From assembly GCA_050999295.1 (NCBI GenBank), contig JBPCPI010000079.1:1-15040 (forward strand): DNA of 15,040 nt. The letters are read 5' to 3'. Under the pieces are notes generated by a model that was not told the DNA's origin, ran no database searches, and worked only from the letters and a program-made list of their open reading frames with translations. Position numbers and translations under genes: made by a program. Each line of letters opens with the position of its first letter. Position 1 is the stretch's first letter. This DNA comes from JACCQS01 sp050999295 (GTDB lineage Bacteria; Actinomycetota; Actinomycetes; Mycobacteriales; Geodermatophilaceae). Positions 7,655 to 14,571 of the stretch are shown here, piece by piece.

Positions 7655-9232
7655 GTGACTACGTCGAAGACCGCCGCCTCCCGGACCGAGCGCACGTACT
7701 CCGTGCGGACGTTCGGCTGTCAGATGAACGTGCACGACTCCGAGCGGCTGTCCGGAATGCTCGAGTCGGCGGGGTACGCCCGAGCGGACGAGGGCGCGTA
7801 TGGCGACGTCGTCGTGCTGAACACCTGCGCGGTCCGGGAGAACGCGGACAACAAGCTGTACGGCAATCTCGGTCACCTCGCGTCGGTGAAGGCCAAGCGA
7901 CCCGGCATGCAGATCGCGGTCGGGGGCTGCCTTGCGCAGAAGGACCGCGGCCTCATCCTGGAGAAGGCTCCATGGGTCGATGTGGTCTTCGGCACGCACA
8001 ATCTCGGTTCCCTGCCAGTGCTGCTCGAGCGGGCCCGGCACAACGACGCCACGCAGCTGGAGATCGCCGAATCGCTGCAGGTGTTCCCGTCGAGCCTGCC
8101 GGCCCGACGGGACTCGGCGTACTCCGCGTGGGTGTCGATCTCGGTGGGCTGCAACAACTCCTGCACGTTCTGCATCGTTCCCTCCCTTCGCGGCAAGGAG
8201 GTGGACCGGCGTCCGGGCGACATCCTGGCCGAGGTCGAGGTGCTCGTAGCCGAGGGCGTTGTGGAGGTCACCCTGCTGGGCCAGAACGTGAATTCCTACG
8301 GTGCGGACTTCGGCGACCGTGGCGCCTTTGCGGATCTGCTCAAGGCCTGTGGTGGGGTAACCGGCCTCCAGCGGGTCCGCTTCACCAGCCCGCATCCGCG
8401 GGACTTCACCGATGACGTCATCGAGGCGATGGCCACGACGGCCAACGTCTGCCCACAGCTGCACATGCCGCTGCAATCGGGATCGGATGACGTCCTGCGC
8501 CGGATGCGCCGCTCGTACCGCCGGGACCGTTACCTCGGGATCCTCGAGCGGGTCCGGGCAGCGATCCCGCACGCCGCGATCAGCACCGACATTATCGTCG
8601 GGTTTCCCGGGGAGACCGACCACGACTTCGCCCAGACGCTTTCCCTGGTGGAGGAGGCGCGGTTTGCCAGTGCGTACACCTTCCAGTACTCCGCCCGCCC
8701 CGGAACCCCTGCTGCGCTGCTGCCCGACCAGGTGGACAGCCACGTCGTGCAGGAGCGGTACGAGCGGCTCGTCGACCTTCAGGGCCGGATCTCGCACGAG
8801 GAGAATCAGGCCCTGCTCGGCTGTGCCGTTGAGGTTCTCGTGGCAACCGCGGAGGGGACGAAGGACGCCACGACCGGCCGGCGTACGGGACGAGCGCGCG
8901 ACGGGCGGCTGGTCCACTTCGCCGTACCGGCCGGTGCCGAGACAAACCCCGGAGATGTGGTGACCACCCGGGTCACCTACGCCGCGCCGCACCATCTGGT
9001 CGCCGACGGACCGCTACTCACCCACCGACGCACGGCGGCCGGTGACAGCAGCGCGACGGCGTCGACCGAGACGGTGCAGACCACTCCGGTGGTGTCCCTG
9101 GGCATGCCCGCGCTACCCGTACGACTTGAGCCCACCCCCAGGCCCTCTTCGCCCTTCGTCAGGGGAAGTTTTCCTACGACCCTTACCCCGGCCAACCCGG
9201 CGCTGGGCTTGCGCCCGGCCGTTCGCCCCTAA
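7655..9232 (+). CDS. miaB: tRNA-2-methylthio-N6-isopentenyladenosine synthase MiaB
   Basis: Radical-SAM methylthiotransferase that adds a 2-methylthio group to i6A37 of tRNAs reading U-starting codons, downstream of MiaA, which is encoded about 2 kb away. The 525-residue protein has the N-terminal methylthiotransferase domain with three cluster cysteines, C22 (FGCQMN), C58 (NTCAVRENA) and C92 (GGCLAQ). The radical-SAM CxxxCxxC is at C166, C170 and C173 (CNNSCTFC). A TRAM RNA-binding domain spans roughly 385-455. I prefer the GTG at 7655, preceded by GGAGA 4 nt away, over a GTG at 7622. The protein has an unusual tail of about 70 residues beyond TRAM, rich in Thr, Pro and Ser. Part of the tail and the TAA stop lie in a dispersed repeat that also occurs in dapF. 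Confidence 0.96.
   Translation: MTTSKTAASRTERTYSVRTFGCQMNVHDSERLSGMLESAGYARADEGAYGDVVVLNTCAVRENADNKLYGNLGHLASVKAKRPGMQIAVGGCLAQKDRGLILEKAPWVDVVFGTHNLGSLPVLLERARHNDATQLEIAESLQVFPSSLPARRDSAYSAWVSISVGCNNSCTFCIVPSLRGKEVDRRPGDILAEVEVLVAEGVVEVTLLGQNVNSYGADFGDRGAFADLLKACGGVTGLQRVRFTSPHPRDFTDDVIEAMATTANVCPQLHMPLQSGSDDVLRRMRRSYRRDRYLGILERVRAAIPHAAISTDIIVGFPGETDHDFAQTLSLVEEARFASAYTFQYSARPGTPAALLPDQVDSHVVQERYERLVDLQGRISHEENQALLGCAVEVLVATAEGTKDATTGRRTGRARDGRLVHFAVPAGAETNPGDVVTTRVTYAAPHHLVADGPLLTHRRTAAGDSSATASTETVQTTPVVSLGMPALPVRLEPTPRPSSPFVRGSFPTTLTPANPALGLRPAVRP
9159..9185 (+). repeat. Left part of dispersed repeat, copy 1 (end of miaB)
   Basis: TCAGGGGAAG (9159-9168) followed by TACGACCCTTA (9175-9185) corresponds to TCAGGGGAAG (12819-12828) and TACGAACCTAA (12834-12844) in dapF. 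The 5-6 bases between the two blocks differ. Here the left part is separated by 42 bases from the right part, whereas the two are contiguous in dapF. TCAGGGG at 9159-9165 is also the reverse complement of CCCCTGA at 9245-9251. The similarity is seen directly; common origin of this half is less certain than for the right half. Confidence 0.55.
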
Positions 9233-9257
9233 CGTCGCAGGGTGCCCCTGAGTCGGT
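9228..9257 (+). repeat. Right part of dispersed repeat, copy 1 (miaB/DUF349 junction)
   Basis: Thirty bases match 12840-12869 inside dapF with only two differences. The repeat contains the miaB TAA stop (9230-9232) and reaches the first base of the stop codon of the convergent DUF349 gene. A perfect small hairpin, CAGGG-TGC-CCCTG, lies at 9238-9250 and could work as a weak bidirectional terminator, though no T-tract follows. Confidence 0.8.
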
Positions 9258-10471
9258 TACTGGACGTTGGCGTCGCGCAACCAGCCCTGCCACTTGGCGA
9301 GGTCCTCCTCGGCACGGCGGATGCGCTTTGCATCGCCGGACTTCTGCGCCCGGGCCAGCTTCTCCGTGGCGTCGGCGACCTTGTCGCGCATGCTGGCCAG
9401 CATCGGATTGTCGTTGGCGACAGACCCGGCCCAGCGGGCGTCGAGTGCCTCCCGGACCTTGGCCTCCACCGCGCGCATCCGGTCGTCGAGGGACTGGATG
9501 GACTCCCGCGGGACCTTGCCGATCTTCTCCCAGCGATCCTGGATCCCGCGAAGGGCCGTCTGCGCGCCCTGGGGATCGCTCTTCGGGTCCATTCGCTCGG
9601 CTTCGGCGAGCAACTCCTCCTTGAGTATCCGGTTGCCCTCGTACTCGGCGTCCTGCTTGCTGAAAACCGCCGTGCGCGCGGCGAAGAACGCGTCCTGCGC
9701 AGCCCGGAACTTCGCCCAGAGTTCGTCCTCGGCCTCACGACTTGCCCGCGGCGCTGCCTTCCACTTCGTCATCAGCCCTTTCATCCGGGTGGCAGTCGGC
9801 GCCCACTCGGTGGAAGTGGACAACGCCTCGGCCTCGCGTACGAGGTCGGCTTTCTGCTCCCGGGCGGCCTCGCGCTGGCGATCCAGCTCCGCAAAGTGGG
9901 CGCCGCGCTGCTTGCCGAATGCATCGCGCGCGGCCGCGAACCGTTTCCACAGGATGTCGCCGGTCTTGCGATCCGGTCCCCGGATGGCCTTCCACTCCTC
10001 TGCGATGGCCTTGAACCGCTCTCCGGTTGCCTTCCACTGCTTGCTCTCGACGAGTTTCTCCGCCTCCACACAGAGGGCTTCCTTGGCAGCCGTCGCCTCC
10101 GCCCGCTCGGCATCGCGGCGCTTGTGGTCATCGACCAGTGCGGCCTCAGCTGTGACCACGAGTTCTTCGGCGCGGCGACGCAACCCGGCCAGGTCCCCGA
10201 CGACGGCAGCGGTGTCGAGACTGGCGCCGATCTCACGAGCCTTTGTAATCACCTGGCCCGGCTTGGTCGCGCCGGACTTCAGCCGCTGCTCCAGCAGGGC
10301 GACCTCGGTGACCAGGTCTTCGTAGCGCCTGGCGTAGTGCGCGAGGCCGCTCTCCGCATCACCGGCCTGCCAGGAACCTACAACCCGCTCGCCGTCGTCG
10401 GTCTTGACAAAGACAGTGCCGTCGGTGTCGACGCGCCCCCAGACGGACGGGGCTGGATCCTCGCTTGCCAT
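9257..10471 (-). CDS. DUF349 domain coiled-coil protein
   Basis: Cytoplasmic protein of 404 residues with no enzymatic motif; its molecular function is not established. After an N-terminal segment with a small beta-rich part (VWGRVDTDGTVFVKTDDGERVVGSW, 10-34), it is almost entirely charged helix. About three DUF349 repeats lie near 135-195, 205-270 and 285-340, each marked by spaced tryptophans (for example W160/W175 and W237/W252) and an LW.KF.AA.DAF-type motif. A related gene sits beside miaB/miaA in Mycobacterium (Rv2731 as I recall). I chose the ATG at 10471 because upstream codons to 10684 read as Arg/Pro-rich filler overlapping the divergent gene. An ATG at 10480 is possible. It converges on miaB with 24 nt between stop codons. 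Confidence 0.88.
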   Translation of the reverse strand: MASEDPAPSVWGRVDTDGTVFVKTDDGERVVGSWQAGDAESGLAHYARRYEDLVTEVALLEQRLKSGATKPGQVITKAREIGASLDTAAVVGDLAGLRRRAEELVVTAEAALVDDHKRRDAERAEATAAKEALCVEAEKLVESKQWKATGERFKAIAEEWKAIRGPDRKTGDILWKRFAAARDAFGKQRGAHFAELDRQREAAREQKADLVREAEALSTSTEWAPTATRMKGLMTKWKAAPRASREAEDELWAKFRAAQDAFFAARTAVFSKQDAEYEGNRILKEELLAEAERMDPKSDPQGAQTALRGIQDRWEKIGKVPRESIQSLDDRMRAVEAKVREALDARWAGSVANDNPMLASMRDKVADATEKLARAQKSGDAKRIRRAEEDLAKWQGWLRDANVQ

Positions 10472-10521
10472 GGCGGGCATTCTCACACGTACGCAGGCGG
10501 CGTTCCGGTTGCGCAGGTCCG

Positions 10522-11261
10522 ATGGCCGAGAATGGAGCCGTGTTCGTCGCCGCGGCTTTCTGCCCTCAGCCGCCCCTTCTGCATCCGGGAGTGCTCGGTG
10601 CGCAGGGACCGGATCCTGTTGCCAGCCTTCGGTCCGCCTGTTCGGAGGCGCTCGGTCGCGTCCTGGCCGCGGAGCCGGAGGCAATCGACGTTCTCGGCGG
10701 CGATCACGCCCCTGCCGGCACTACGTCCGAAAAAGTGCCGGCGACTGCCGACGGCCATGCGGACGCAAGGGCCACGGAGCACACCTGTTGGGCGCCTGGC
10801 TGCTCGATGAAGCCGGTTTCACCGGTCCACGTCAGGGCCTGCCCGCTGGCACCACGTCACCGCAGTTGCACTCGGCCAGTGCCGATGACCACCGGTGGGC
10901 GATGCTGGTGATGGGTGACGGGAGCGCCCGACGTACCGAGAAATCGCCCGGCTGGTACGACCCGGACGCGGTTTCCTTCGATGACACGGTCAGTGCGGCG
11001 CTGGCCAGCGGCGACGGGAAGGCTCTGCTGGATCTGGATGCCACGGTGGGGCAGCGGGTCCTTGCCGCTGGCTGCCCGGCTTTGACCACCGCGGGGGAGA
11101 TCCTGGCCGGTATCCCGATGGTCGGGCAGGTGCACTACGCCGAAGCTCCGTTCGGGGTGTTCTACATCGTCGCGAGCTGGGTCAGGTCCGAGGATGACTC
11201 AGCCGAGAGGGCGGGAGCATCGCAGGGCCGGCCACGGCCCGAGGAGCGGACCGACCGGTGA
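10522..11261 (+). pseudogene. Class III extradiol dioxygenase-like protein, frameshifted
   Basis: Conserved actinobacterial protein encoded upstream of miaA (Rv2728c-like), related to the class III extradiol ring-cleavage dioxygenase B-subunit fold but without proven activity. The N-terminal part reads in one frame (VFVAAAFCPQPPLLHPGV, then LRSACSEALGRVLAAEP, IDVLGG). The C-terminal part reads in the frame one base earlier (GAWLLDEAGFTGPR, LVMGDGSARRTEKSPGWYDP, GVFYIVASW). The switch probably lies near 10765-10782, equivalent to one missing base. Unshifted translation ends at a TGA at 10909-10911. The family's usual CPHPP motif is CPQPP here. Start is the ATG at 10522 or GTG at 10540. The end overlaps the miaA start as GTGA. 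It may be a sequencing or assembly error, a young pseudogene or a programmed frameshift. No other disabling change is visible. Confidence 0.75.
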
Positions 11262-12199
11262 GCGCAGCGAGCGAGGCTCACAATGAGAACCACGTATTGG
11301 CCATCGTCGGGCCCACGGCGACGGGCAAGTCCGATCTCGCCGTGTCGATCGCGCGCGAGGTCGACGCCGAGGTGATCAACGCCGATTCGATGCAGCTCTA
11401 CCGAGGCATGGACATTGGAACCGCGAAGCTCAGCCCCGAGGCTCGGGCCGGCGTCCCGCATCACCTCCTCGATGTCCTGAAAGTCACCCAAACGGCGACC
11501 GTCGCTGCCTACCAGCGCGCTGCGAGATCCACTATGGACGAAATTCTGGCGCGTGGTCGTACGGCCATCCTGGTTGGCGGCTCGGGACTGTATCTCCGCG
11601 CGGCACTGGACGACCTGGACTTCCCGGCTACCGACGTCCAGCTCCGGGCAGAACTCCAGGCAGAGCTCGCCACGCACGGATCCATTCCAATGCACGCGAG
11701 GCTGGCGCGGGCGGACCCGGTAGCGGCGGCTGCCATCCATCGGCACAACGGCCGCAAGATAGTCCGCGCCCTGGAGGTCATCACCCTCACCGGACGTCCT
11801 TTCCGCGCTTCCCTGCCGGCGCCGCGGGACCGCTACCGGGCGGTGTGGGTCGGCCTCGACGAACAGCCGGACATGCTCGACGCGCGCGTCGAGCGGCGCG
11901 TCGATCGAATGTGGACCCAAGGTCTGGTCGGTGAGGTCGAGCAGCTGCTCGTTGCCGGTCTGCGGGACGGTGTGACGGCCAGACGGGCACTTGGCTACGC
12001 CCAGGTGCTGCGCCATCTGGACGGTGAGTGGTCCAGCGAGCAAGCCCGATTGGCCACCCAGCAGGCGACCCGCCGGTTCGTCCGTCGACAACGGTCATGG
12101 TTCGGCCGCGAGGAGCGCATCCACTGGCTGCCGGCCAGCGACCCGGATCTGCTCGGACGGGCGGTCCGTGTCCTGAACGCACCTACGATCGATGCGTGA
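11258..12199 (+). CDS. miaA: tRNA dimethylallyltransferase MiaA
   Basis: Transfers a dimethylallyl group from dimethylallyl diphosphate to N6 of A37 in tRNAs that read codons starting with U; MiaB then methylthiolates the product. The 313-residue protein has a P-loop-like GPTATGKS at 18-25, the substrate motif DSMQLYRGMDIGTAK at 43-57, GGSGLYLRAALDDLDFP near 107-122, and NGRKIVRALEV at 164-173. Length is typical. The GTG at 11258 overlaps the stop of the upstream gene (GTGA), and the miaA stop overlaps the dapF start. The three genes thus look translationally coupled. The upstream frameshift may reduce coupled initiation at miaA. Confidence 0.97.
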   Translation: MSAASEAHNENHVLAIVGPTATGKSDLAVSIAREVDAEVINADSMQLYRGMDIGTAKLSPEARAGVPHHLLDVLKVTQTATVAAYQRAARSTMDEILARGRTAILVGGSGLYLRAALDDLDFPATDVQLRAELQAELATHGSIPMHARLARADPVAAAAIHRHNGRKIVRALEVITLTGRPFRASLPAPRDRYRAVWVGLDEQPDMLDARVERRVDRMWTQGLVGEVEQLLVAGLRDGVTARRALGYAQVLRHLDGEWSSEQARLATQQATRRFVRRQRSWFGREERIHWLPASDPDLLGRAVRVLNAPTIDA

Positions 12200-13149
12200 T
12201 GCGGTTTCTGAAGGGGCACGGAACCGAGAACGACTTCATCCTGCTACCTGACTTCGCGAAACTGGACCCGCATGCCGAGCCCCCGACGTTGTCGGCCGAG
12301 CAGGTTCGCCGGTTGTGCGACCGACACGCCGGAATCGGGGGGGATGGCGTGCTGCGGGTCCTACCCGTCGGCGCCGCGACCGAGGCGGAGGGCTTGGCCA
12401 CCGGGGAGGCCAGGTGGTTCATGGACCACCGCAACGCCGACGGTTCGGTCTCGGAGATGTGCGGAAATGGTGCGCGGCTGTTCGCCCGGTACCTGTTAGA
12501 CGTGGGTCTGGAGTCGGCCGGGGCTTTCGACCTGGCCACCCGTGGCGGGATTCGACGCGTCACCGTGGCCGACTCCGGTGAGGTGTGCGTGGACATGGGC
12601 CCGGCGCGGACCGGCGTGGGGTCGGTGGCCAAGGTCGACGGGCGGGCCTTCCCGGGTCGGCAGGTGTCCATGACCAATCCGCATCTGGTCTGTCTCACCG
12701 ACGTCGCCATCGACACTCTCGACCTGTCATTCCCGCCAACGGTCGACGATGCCCTGTTCCCGGACGGGGTCAACGTCGAGTTCGTCAACATCGTCTCCCA
12801 GCTCGGTGGCGCCGAGCATCAGGGGAAGAATGGTACGAACCTAACGTTGCAGGGTGCCCCCGAGTCGGTGTCGGGCGGTGAGATCGTGCGGGTGCGGATG
12901 CGCGTACACGAGCGCGGAGTGGGGGAGACCCGATCATGCGGAACGGGTGCGTGCGCAGTTGCCGCGCAGGCGCTGCTGGGCCTGGGGCGGACATCCGGCA
13001 AGGTCGTCGTCGACGTACCGGGGGGTCGGGTGACCGTGTCGGTCACCCCCGAGACAACCGTTCTCGGTGGCCCGGCGGTGTTCGTCGCCTCCGGCCAGGT
13101 CGGCCCCGACTGGTGGTCGGCTGGGGCCGGCCACGATCAGGCGACCTGA
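12199..13149 (+). CDS. dapF: Diaminopimelate epimerase DapF
   Basis: Converts LL- to meso-diaminopimelate for lysine and peptidoglycan synthesis with a cofactor-free two-cysteine mechanism. The 316-residue protein starts MRFLKGHGTENDFILLPD. Both catalytic cysteines are present: C88 in NADGSVSEMCGNGAR and C247 in ETRSCGTGACA. Between VNVEFVNIVSQL and the conserved RVRMRVHERGVGETRSCG it carries an extra segment, about residues 204-225. This looks like an in-frame insertion and contains the repeat shared with the miaB end. Length exceeds M. tuberculosis DapF (289) by about that amount. The ATG at 12199 shares one base with the miaA stop; a GTG at 12196 is possible. Its stop abuts the MFS gene stop directly. 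Confidence 0.96.
   Translation: MRFLKGHGTENDFILLPDFAKLDPHAEPPTLSAEQVRRLCDRHAGIGGDGVLRVLPVGAATEAEGLATGEARWFMDHRNADGSVSEMCGNGARLFARYLLDVGLESAGAFDLATRGGIRRVTVADSGEVCVDMGPARTGVGSVAKVDGRAFPGRQVSMTNPHLVCLTDVAIDTLDLSFPPTVDDALFPDGVNVEFVNIVSQLGGAEHQGKNGTNLTLQGAPESVSGGEIVRVRMRVHERGVGETRSCGTGACAVAAQALLGLGRTSGKVVVDVPGGRVTVSVTPETTVLGGPAVFVASGQVGPDWWSAGAGHDQAT
12808..12873 (+). repeat. In-frame repeat insertion in dapF (copy 2 of dispersed repeat)
   Basis: About 66 bases encoding roughly DapF residues 204-225 (GAEHQGKNGTNLTLQGAPESVS), which the M. tuberculosis protein as I recall it lacks. The core 12840-12869 matches 9228-9257 at 28 of 30 positions, and 12819-12844 resembles 9159-9185. Inverted structure is visible: CCGA (12812-12815) with TCGG (12865-12868), and AGGGG with CCCCC near the ends. 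CGGTG occurs at 12804-12808 and 12876-12880 on either side, a possible short target duplication. Exact borders are estimated. Confidence 0.65.
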
Positions 13150-14502
13150 TCATCGCGGATCGAGCAATGCCTCCTCGCTGTGTGCGCTGTGCTGGGTGTG
13201 CTCGGTCTGCTCGGGAGTCTCGGTCTTCGAGTCGCGGTGCGTGTCGTACTCCGCGGGCAGATCGCGCATCGTCACCAGCGGACTGAACACCACCGGCACG
13301 GCCGCGAGCAGGGCACCGCCGGCGGCCACCCACAGCGTCGGTACGACGCCGATCCAGGTCCCCAGCGCCCCACCGACGAGCCCGCCCAGCGGCATCGTGC
13401 CCCACACCAGGAACCGCACCGAGGCGTTCATTCGGCCCAACAGGGGTATCGGGCACAGTCGCTGCCGGAAGCTGACCTGCACGACGTTGTAAAGCACGAC
13501 GCCGTAGCCGACCCCGAACCAGCCGAGGATGATCCAGAGCAGCGGCAGCGGCAGCGAGGCAGCCAGCGGGGTTAGCGCCGCGAAAGGCGCGAAGATCAGG
13601 GCAGCGACTGGGATCGCCCGGCCCTCGCCGACCCACCGCACGACGCGGGAGGTGGTGACGGCACCGAGCAGGCCCCCGACCGCGCCGGCAGAGAAGACCA
13701 CGCCGACAAGGGCCTCGGATAAGCCCAGCCGGCGGATCATGTACAGGACGAGCAGGGTCCCCGTGACAGTCGAGAAGAAGTTCGACGCACCTGTGCAGAC
13801 CACTATTCGGCGCAGCAGCGGATGACGGAGAACGAAGCTCAACCCCTCGCCGATCTCGACCCGCAGGGAGCGCCGGGTACTGCGATTGTGCACCAGTTCC
13901 GCATGTCGGATCCGGCCGATGAACGCCGCCGAGACCAGGAAGCTCAGCGCATCGAAGACGAACATCAGCGGCGCGCCGAGGAGCCTGATGAGTACGCCGG
14001 CAGCACTGGGACCGGCGACCCGAGAAACCTCCATGCTGATGGCCAGCTTGGAGTTGCCTTCCACGATCTGTGAGCTGTGCACCAACGACGGTAGGTAACT
14101 CTGATAGGCGACGTCGAAGAAGACCGTCGAAATGCCGGTGGCCAGGGCGACCGCGAACAGCTGATAGAGGGACAGCATGTCGAAGGCGTACGCCAGCGGC
14201 ACCGACCCGAGCGCAACAGCTCGGACGAGGTCGTTGACGACGAGCACCCGCTTGCGCCGCCACCGGTCCACCCAGGCACCGGCCGGCAGGCCGATCACCA
14301 GAAAGGCCAGGTACTCCAGCGCGGTCAGGATGCCCATCTCGAAGGGGGTGGCATCCAGTAACACCACAGCCAGGATGGGAAGCGCGATCAGGGTGATCTG
14401 GGTGCCGAGCTGGCTGATCGTGTCCGCGATCCAGAGCTGCCGGAAGTCGTGATGATGGACCAGGCTGCGCCGTGGCGAAGCCTCGGGCGCGGGCGTGGTC
14501 AT
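13150..14502 (-). CDS. MFS exporter, EntS-like (MFS_3 type)
   Basis: Membrane efflux permease of 450 residues with about twelve hydrophobic helices, most similar in pattern to the enterobactin-exporter/macrolide-efflux group of the major facilitator superfamily. The loop 2-3 signature is clear at about 75-95 (GAWVDRWRRKRVLVVNDLVRA). The N-terminus HHHDFRQLWIADTISQLGTQI and the central VFFDVAYQSYLPSLV are characteristic. It ends in a hydrophilic Thr/Glu/His-rich tail of about 35 residues. I prefer the ATG at 14502 (GAGG about 9 nt upstream) over a TTG at 14538 that lies within the palindromic operator. It is divergent from an ArsR-like regulator, which probably controls it. The substrate is unknown. 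The stop codon abuts the dapF stop with no base between. Confidence 0.9.
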   Translation of the reverse strand: MTTPAPEASPRRSLVHHHDFRQLWIADTISQLGTQITLIALPILAVVLLDATPFEMGILTALEYLAFLVIGLPAGAWVDRWRRKRVLVVNDLVRAVALGSVPLAYAFDMLSLYQLFAVALATGISTVFFDVAYQSYLPSLVHSSQIVEGNSKLAISMEVSRVAGPSAAGVLIRLLGAPLMFVFDALSFLVSAAFIGRIRHAELVHNRSTRRSLRVEIGEGLSFVLRHPLLRRIVVCTGASNFFSTVTGTLLVLYMIRRLGLSEALVGVVFSAGAVGGLLGAVTTSRVVRWVGEGRAIPVAALIFAPFAALTPLAASLPLPLLWIILGWFGVGYGVVLYNVVQVSFRQRLCPIPLLGRMNASVRFLVWGTMPLGGLVGGALGTWIGVVPTLWVAAGGALLAAVPVVFSPLVTMRDLPAEYDTHRDSKTETPEQTEHTQHSAHSEEALLDPR

Positions 14503-14513
14503 CAAAGGGATCC

Positions 14514-14549
14514 TCGAACAGTGATTGGGAAAAGTCAATCACTGTTCGA
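14514..14549. promoter_or_regulatory. Palindromic operator between MFS exporter and ArsR-like regulator
   Basis: Perfect 14-bp inverted repeat, TCGAACAGTGATTG (14514-14527) and CAATCACTGTTCGA (14536-14549), around an 8-base spacer. It starts 11 bases from the exporter ATG and ends 22 bases before the regulator GTG, and it is AT-richer than its surroundings. Size and position fit a dimeric winged-helix repressor controlling both divergent genes. The repeat is directly visible; binding is inferred. Confidence 0.85.
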
Positions 14550-14557
14550 CGTGTCGG

Positions 14558-14563
14558 TATGCT
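14558..14563 (+). promoter_or_regulatory. Candidate -10 element for the regulator gene
   Basis: TATGCT ends 8 bases before the GTG at 14572, and no Shine-Dalgarno sequence precedes that GTG. Transcription starting about 7-9 bases downstream would give a leaderless mRNA. The matching -35 region (around 14535-14540, TCAATC) is weak and overlaps the right arm of the palindrome, as expected for repression. This is a tentative reading. Confidence 0.4.
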
Positions 14564-14571
14564 GCCACCTC

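Noticed and set aside
5718..7658. Long plus-strand open frame opposite gluB and gluA
   Set aside because: It runs antisense to two certain transporter genes, lacks recognisable domains and reads as Asp/Arg/Val-rich filler typical of GC-rich antisense frames.
7607..8995. Long minus-strand open frame opposite miaB
   Set aside because: Antisense to a gene with all MiaB motifs intact; no recognisable protein features.
9242..10810. Long plus-strand open frame opposite the DUF349 gene
   Set aside because: Shadow of the coiled-coil gene; Leu/Arg/Gly-rich with no domain, and it crosses the start of the real plus-strand gene in another frame.
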